Under the pieces are notes generated by a model. That model was not told the origin of the DNA. It was given only the letters and a program-made list of their open reading frames with translations, and did not search any database. A stretch of DNA of 64,000 nt. Origin: Trichoplusia ni (Eukaryota; Arthropoda; Insecta; Lepidoptera; Noctuidae). Location of the stretch: contig NC_039493.1 in the NCBI RefSeq assembly GCF_003590095.1, positions 2,108,001-2,172,000 on the forward strand, read 5' to 3'. Made by a program: the position numbers and the translations under genes. Below, one piece after another: positions 62,801 to 64,000 of the stretch; positions within the stretch are counted from its first letter, which is position 1; each line of letters begins with the position of its first letter.

Positions 62801-63887
62801 TGTCTAGTTTAGGTTGTAGTTAGTAGAAGTGTATGGTACATACCGAGTGATGCGCGGCGGGCGGCGCGTGATGTCGGCGGCGGTGCGTCAGCGACGACAG
62901 GAAGCCCGCGCCGCGACCCGGCAGCGGGGACACGTACGCGTAGTAGCCGCCTGGGGGCACAACACAATAGACACAACTGTGATTATGCTAAAGCAGGATT
63001 TTGGGCGTTGTAAAAATGAGACAGCGTCGAGCGGAAATTTATATTTTTAGTTTAAATCGTGGCTCTAGGTCCGTGTTCCATAAGGTGGTCCAGGTGGATC
63101 TCCTGGGGTTACAGAACACACAGGCAATGGCAAGAATAGATAAGGGCTGGATTTAGTGTTAGCCCTCAGCATATGGTGAAGTCACTTCCACCTTCATTTC
63201 ATAAGCTTTTTAACCGATACTCATCATCATTGGCCTAGCCTTTTCCCAACTATGTTGGGGTCGGCTACCAGTCCAACCGGTTTCAGCTAAGTACCAGTGT
63301 TTTACAAGGAGCGACTGCCTATCTGACCTCCTCAACCCATACTATACTTTTTATCCGATACTATGAGATCCATTTACATTCAGAAAGTGGTCGACGCGGA
63401 AAGAGTTTGGGAACCTCTGTTCAACATTTTGATATGTACTTACCATCTTTGTGAAACTTTTCTTTGAAAGCGTCAACAAATTCAGGCGGTAGGCCGCACG
63501 AAGGAGGTACTTTACTTTCGCAGTCTCTGCAAAAGAATAGAATTTGGTCAAATTCTGTGTAGTTCACTTATTTTACTTTTGTATTCAGTGATAAAGTATA
63601 AGCCGAGGTATAAAAAGTTAAAACTTTCTTTTCGTAATTTTTAAGCAATGGAGCAATAGACGTCGTCGGTGAGAGGATTGTGGATATACTTCGTGTCGTG
63701 ATACGTACCTGTGGCACTTGAACTTGCACTCCTTGCACTTGAGGCCGGAGCCGAAGAGCATCTGCTTGTCGCAGTAGTCGCAGGTGGCGATCATGTTGAA
63801 GGTCTTGGTGAAGCGGTGCGCGATGTCGTGCGCCATGCAGCGCGACACGGTGGGCGTGCGCGGCGAGCGCGGCGCGGCCGCCGCCCC
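57461..63887 (-). CDS. ksr: Kinase suppressor of Ras (KSR), 5' partial
   Basis: Scaffold that brings RAF, MEK and ERK together downstream of Ras. Exons in transcript order: 63887-63709, 63526-63444, 62950-62844, 62468-62306, 61965-61867, 61331-61207, 59849-59679, 59190-59005, 58684-58539, 58232-58101, 57929-57800, 57613-57461. Phases close throughout, giving 1674 bases or 557 residues. Order: C1 zinc finger, low-complexity His/Ser/Pro region, FHFP ERK-docking motif, Ser-rich segment, kinase domain, C-terminal RSPSHP. The N-terminal CA1/SAM-like part is beyond the window edge. The acceptor at 63888 has a poor pyrimidine tract and the frame stays open upstream, so the first listed exon could be longer. 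Confidence 0.93.
59850..61206. other. ksr intron
   Basis: AT-rich intron containing the SINE at 60098; nothing else recognised. Confidence 0.7.
60098..60317 (+). mobile_element. Well-preserved tRNA-derived SINE with poly(A) tail
   Basis: Head gcgtggatagtcgagtagtt (A box), B box GGTTCGATCC at 60161-60170, central tctgtgtctgggtgtcgtcg, and an A-rich end at 60306-60317. It lies in the ksr intron between 59849 and 61207, antisense to the gene. No clear target duplication was found. Confidence 0.75.
61207..62950 (-). CDS. ksr: KSR central region with FHFP ERK-docking motif (four exons)
   Basis: Exons 62950-62844, 62468-62306, 61965-61867 and 61331-61207. They encode a GYYAYVSPLPG segment, a His/Arg-rich stretch, a Ser/Asn-rich run, a His/Pro-rich stretch (TPHHHLHHPPTTKQQ) and then FHFP. 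FHFP matches the FxFP docking site by which KSR binds ERK. The rest is Ser/Gly-rich (SSRCVSLSGSGSTDSGG), ending RWPRQNS just before the kinase domain. The exons are markedly GC-rich compared with the introns. Confidence 0.88.
61386..61610 (-). mobile_element. Helitron-like element fragment
   Basis: Minus strand ends cgcgggtgaaaccgcgggaa acagCTAGt, with a small CGCGG/CCGCG hairpin before CTAG. The interior has cgagaacggcctaaccgatt. Related in design to the element at 736. Located in a ksr intron. Confidence 0.55.
61625..61770 (-). repeat. Dispersed lepidopteran repeat, copy 1
   Basis: Reverse complement contains gggtcggcttccagtataac and caaggagcgactgcctatct. It shares these with the oppositely oriented copy at 63213. 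Confidence 0.55.
63213..63345 (+). repeat. Dispersed lepidopteran repeat, copy 2
   Basis: Contains ttcccaactatgttggggtc ggctacc and gttttacaaggagcgactgc. Same family as 61625-61770, inverted relative to it. Confidence 0.55.
63444..63887 (-). CDS. ksr: KSR C1 zinc-binding domain (exons 63887-63709 and 63526-63444)
   Basis: Encodes AHRFTKTFNMIATCDYCDKQ, then KCKECKFKCHRDCESKVPPSC and GLPPEFVDAFKEKFHKDG. The zinc ligands of an atypical C1 domain are all visible: His of HRF, CxxC twice, His and Cys of CHRDC, final Cys. The domain directs KSR to the membrane. The codon for the Arg in CHRDC is split across the phase-2 junction. Upstream residues are Ala/Pro/Ser-rich (APRSPRTPTVS). Confidence 0.93.
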
Positions 63888-64000
63888 CTGCGGCACACAC
63901 ACGCTACAGCGCGGGCGCGGGGCGGGCCGCGCGCACGCGCAGCCCAGCAGCAGCGGCAGCGCCAGCAGCCGCGCCAGCCGCCCCGCCCCGCGCCCCGCCC
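63888..64000 (-). other. Very GC-rich edge: ksr intron or exon extension
   Basis: The frame of the C1 exon remains open to the window end. The predicted residues (Leu/Ala/Arg/Cys-rich) do not resemble KSR, and ccgcag at 63893-63888 can serve as an acceptor, so intron is favoured. Confidence 0.4.

Noticed and set aside
1..64000. CRISPR arrays, bacterial operons, phage or ribosomal RNA genes
   Set aside because: None seen; introns, SINEs and poly(A) signals all indicate an insect nuclear genome.

Overview
This is a stretch of insect nuclear DNA, almost certainly from a moth or butterfly (Lepidoptera). Four protein-coding genes are recognisable and all but one are split by GT-AG introns. The AT-rich introns carry lepidopteran-type repeats: a Lep1/Helitron-like element, tRNA-derived SINEs with A and B boxes, an RTE-type LINE tail and a PIF/Harbinger-like DNA element with a TTA target duplication. 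The species cannot be named from the sequence.

Layout. (1) Bases 1-49300, + strand: the 3' part of a group VI chitinase gene (Cht6-like). The first half of the GH18 domain lies upstream of the window. Exons encode the end of the GH18 barrel, a Ser/Thr-rich linker, a first CBM14 chitin-binding domain and a long Thr/Arg/acidic tail. The gene has two alternative ends. In one, a 4.7-kb exon reads through to a stop at 15582 and a poly(A) signal at 16131. In the other, a consensus donor inside that exon (after 11283) is joined across a 24-kb intron to exons at 35247, 45630, 46014, 46478, 47780 and 48299, ending in a second CBM14 with its stop at 48492. All exon phases close in both forms. (2) 49995-52351, - strand: RCL1, the 18S rRNA-processing factor, complete in six exons (383 aa). 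(3) 52801-53511, + strand: RRP40/EXOSC3, an exosome cap subunit, intronless and complete (236 aa). RCL1 and RRP40 are head to head across a 449-bp region with four copies of TAAACGT. (4) 57461-63887 and beyond, - strand: ksr (kinase suppressor of Ras), from its C1 domain to its C-terminus. Its 5' end lies past the right edge.

How they relate. The chitinase belongs to cuticle or extracellular-matrix biology. RCL1 and RRP40 both act in rRNA maturation and may share a promoter. ksr is a Ras/MAPK scaffold and has no evident link to its neighbours. The large chitinase introns (11284-35246 and 35530-45629) hold mostly unannotatable AT-rich sequence, with a few items worth a second look: a possible minus-strand terminal exon near 20.7 kb, a 51-codon small ORF at 39.3 kb, and a nearly perfect 189-bp-arm hairpin at 0.9-1.6 kb. 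Gene models come from reading frames, splice-site consensus, phase continuity and recalled family features. No alignment or search was run.
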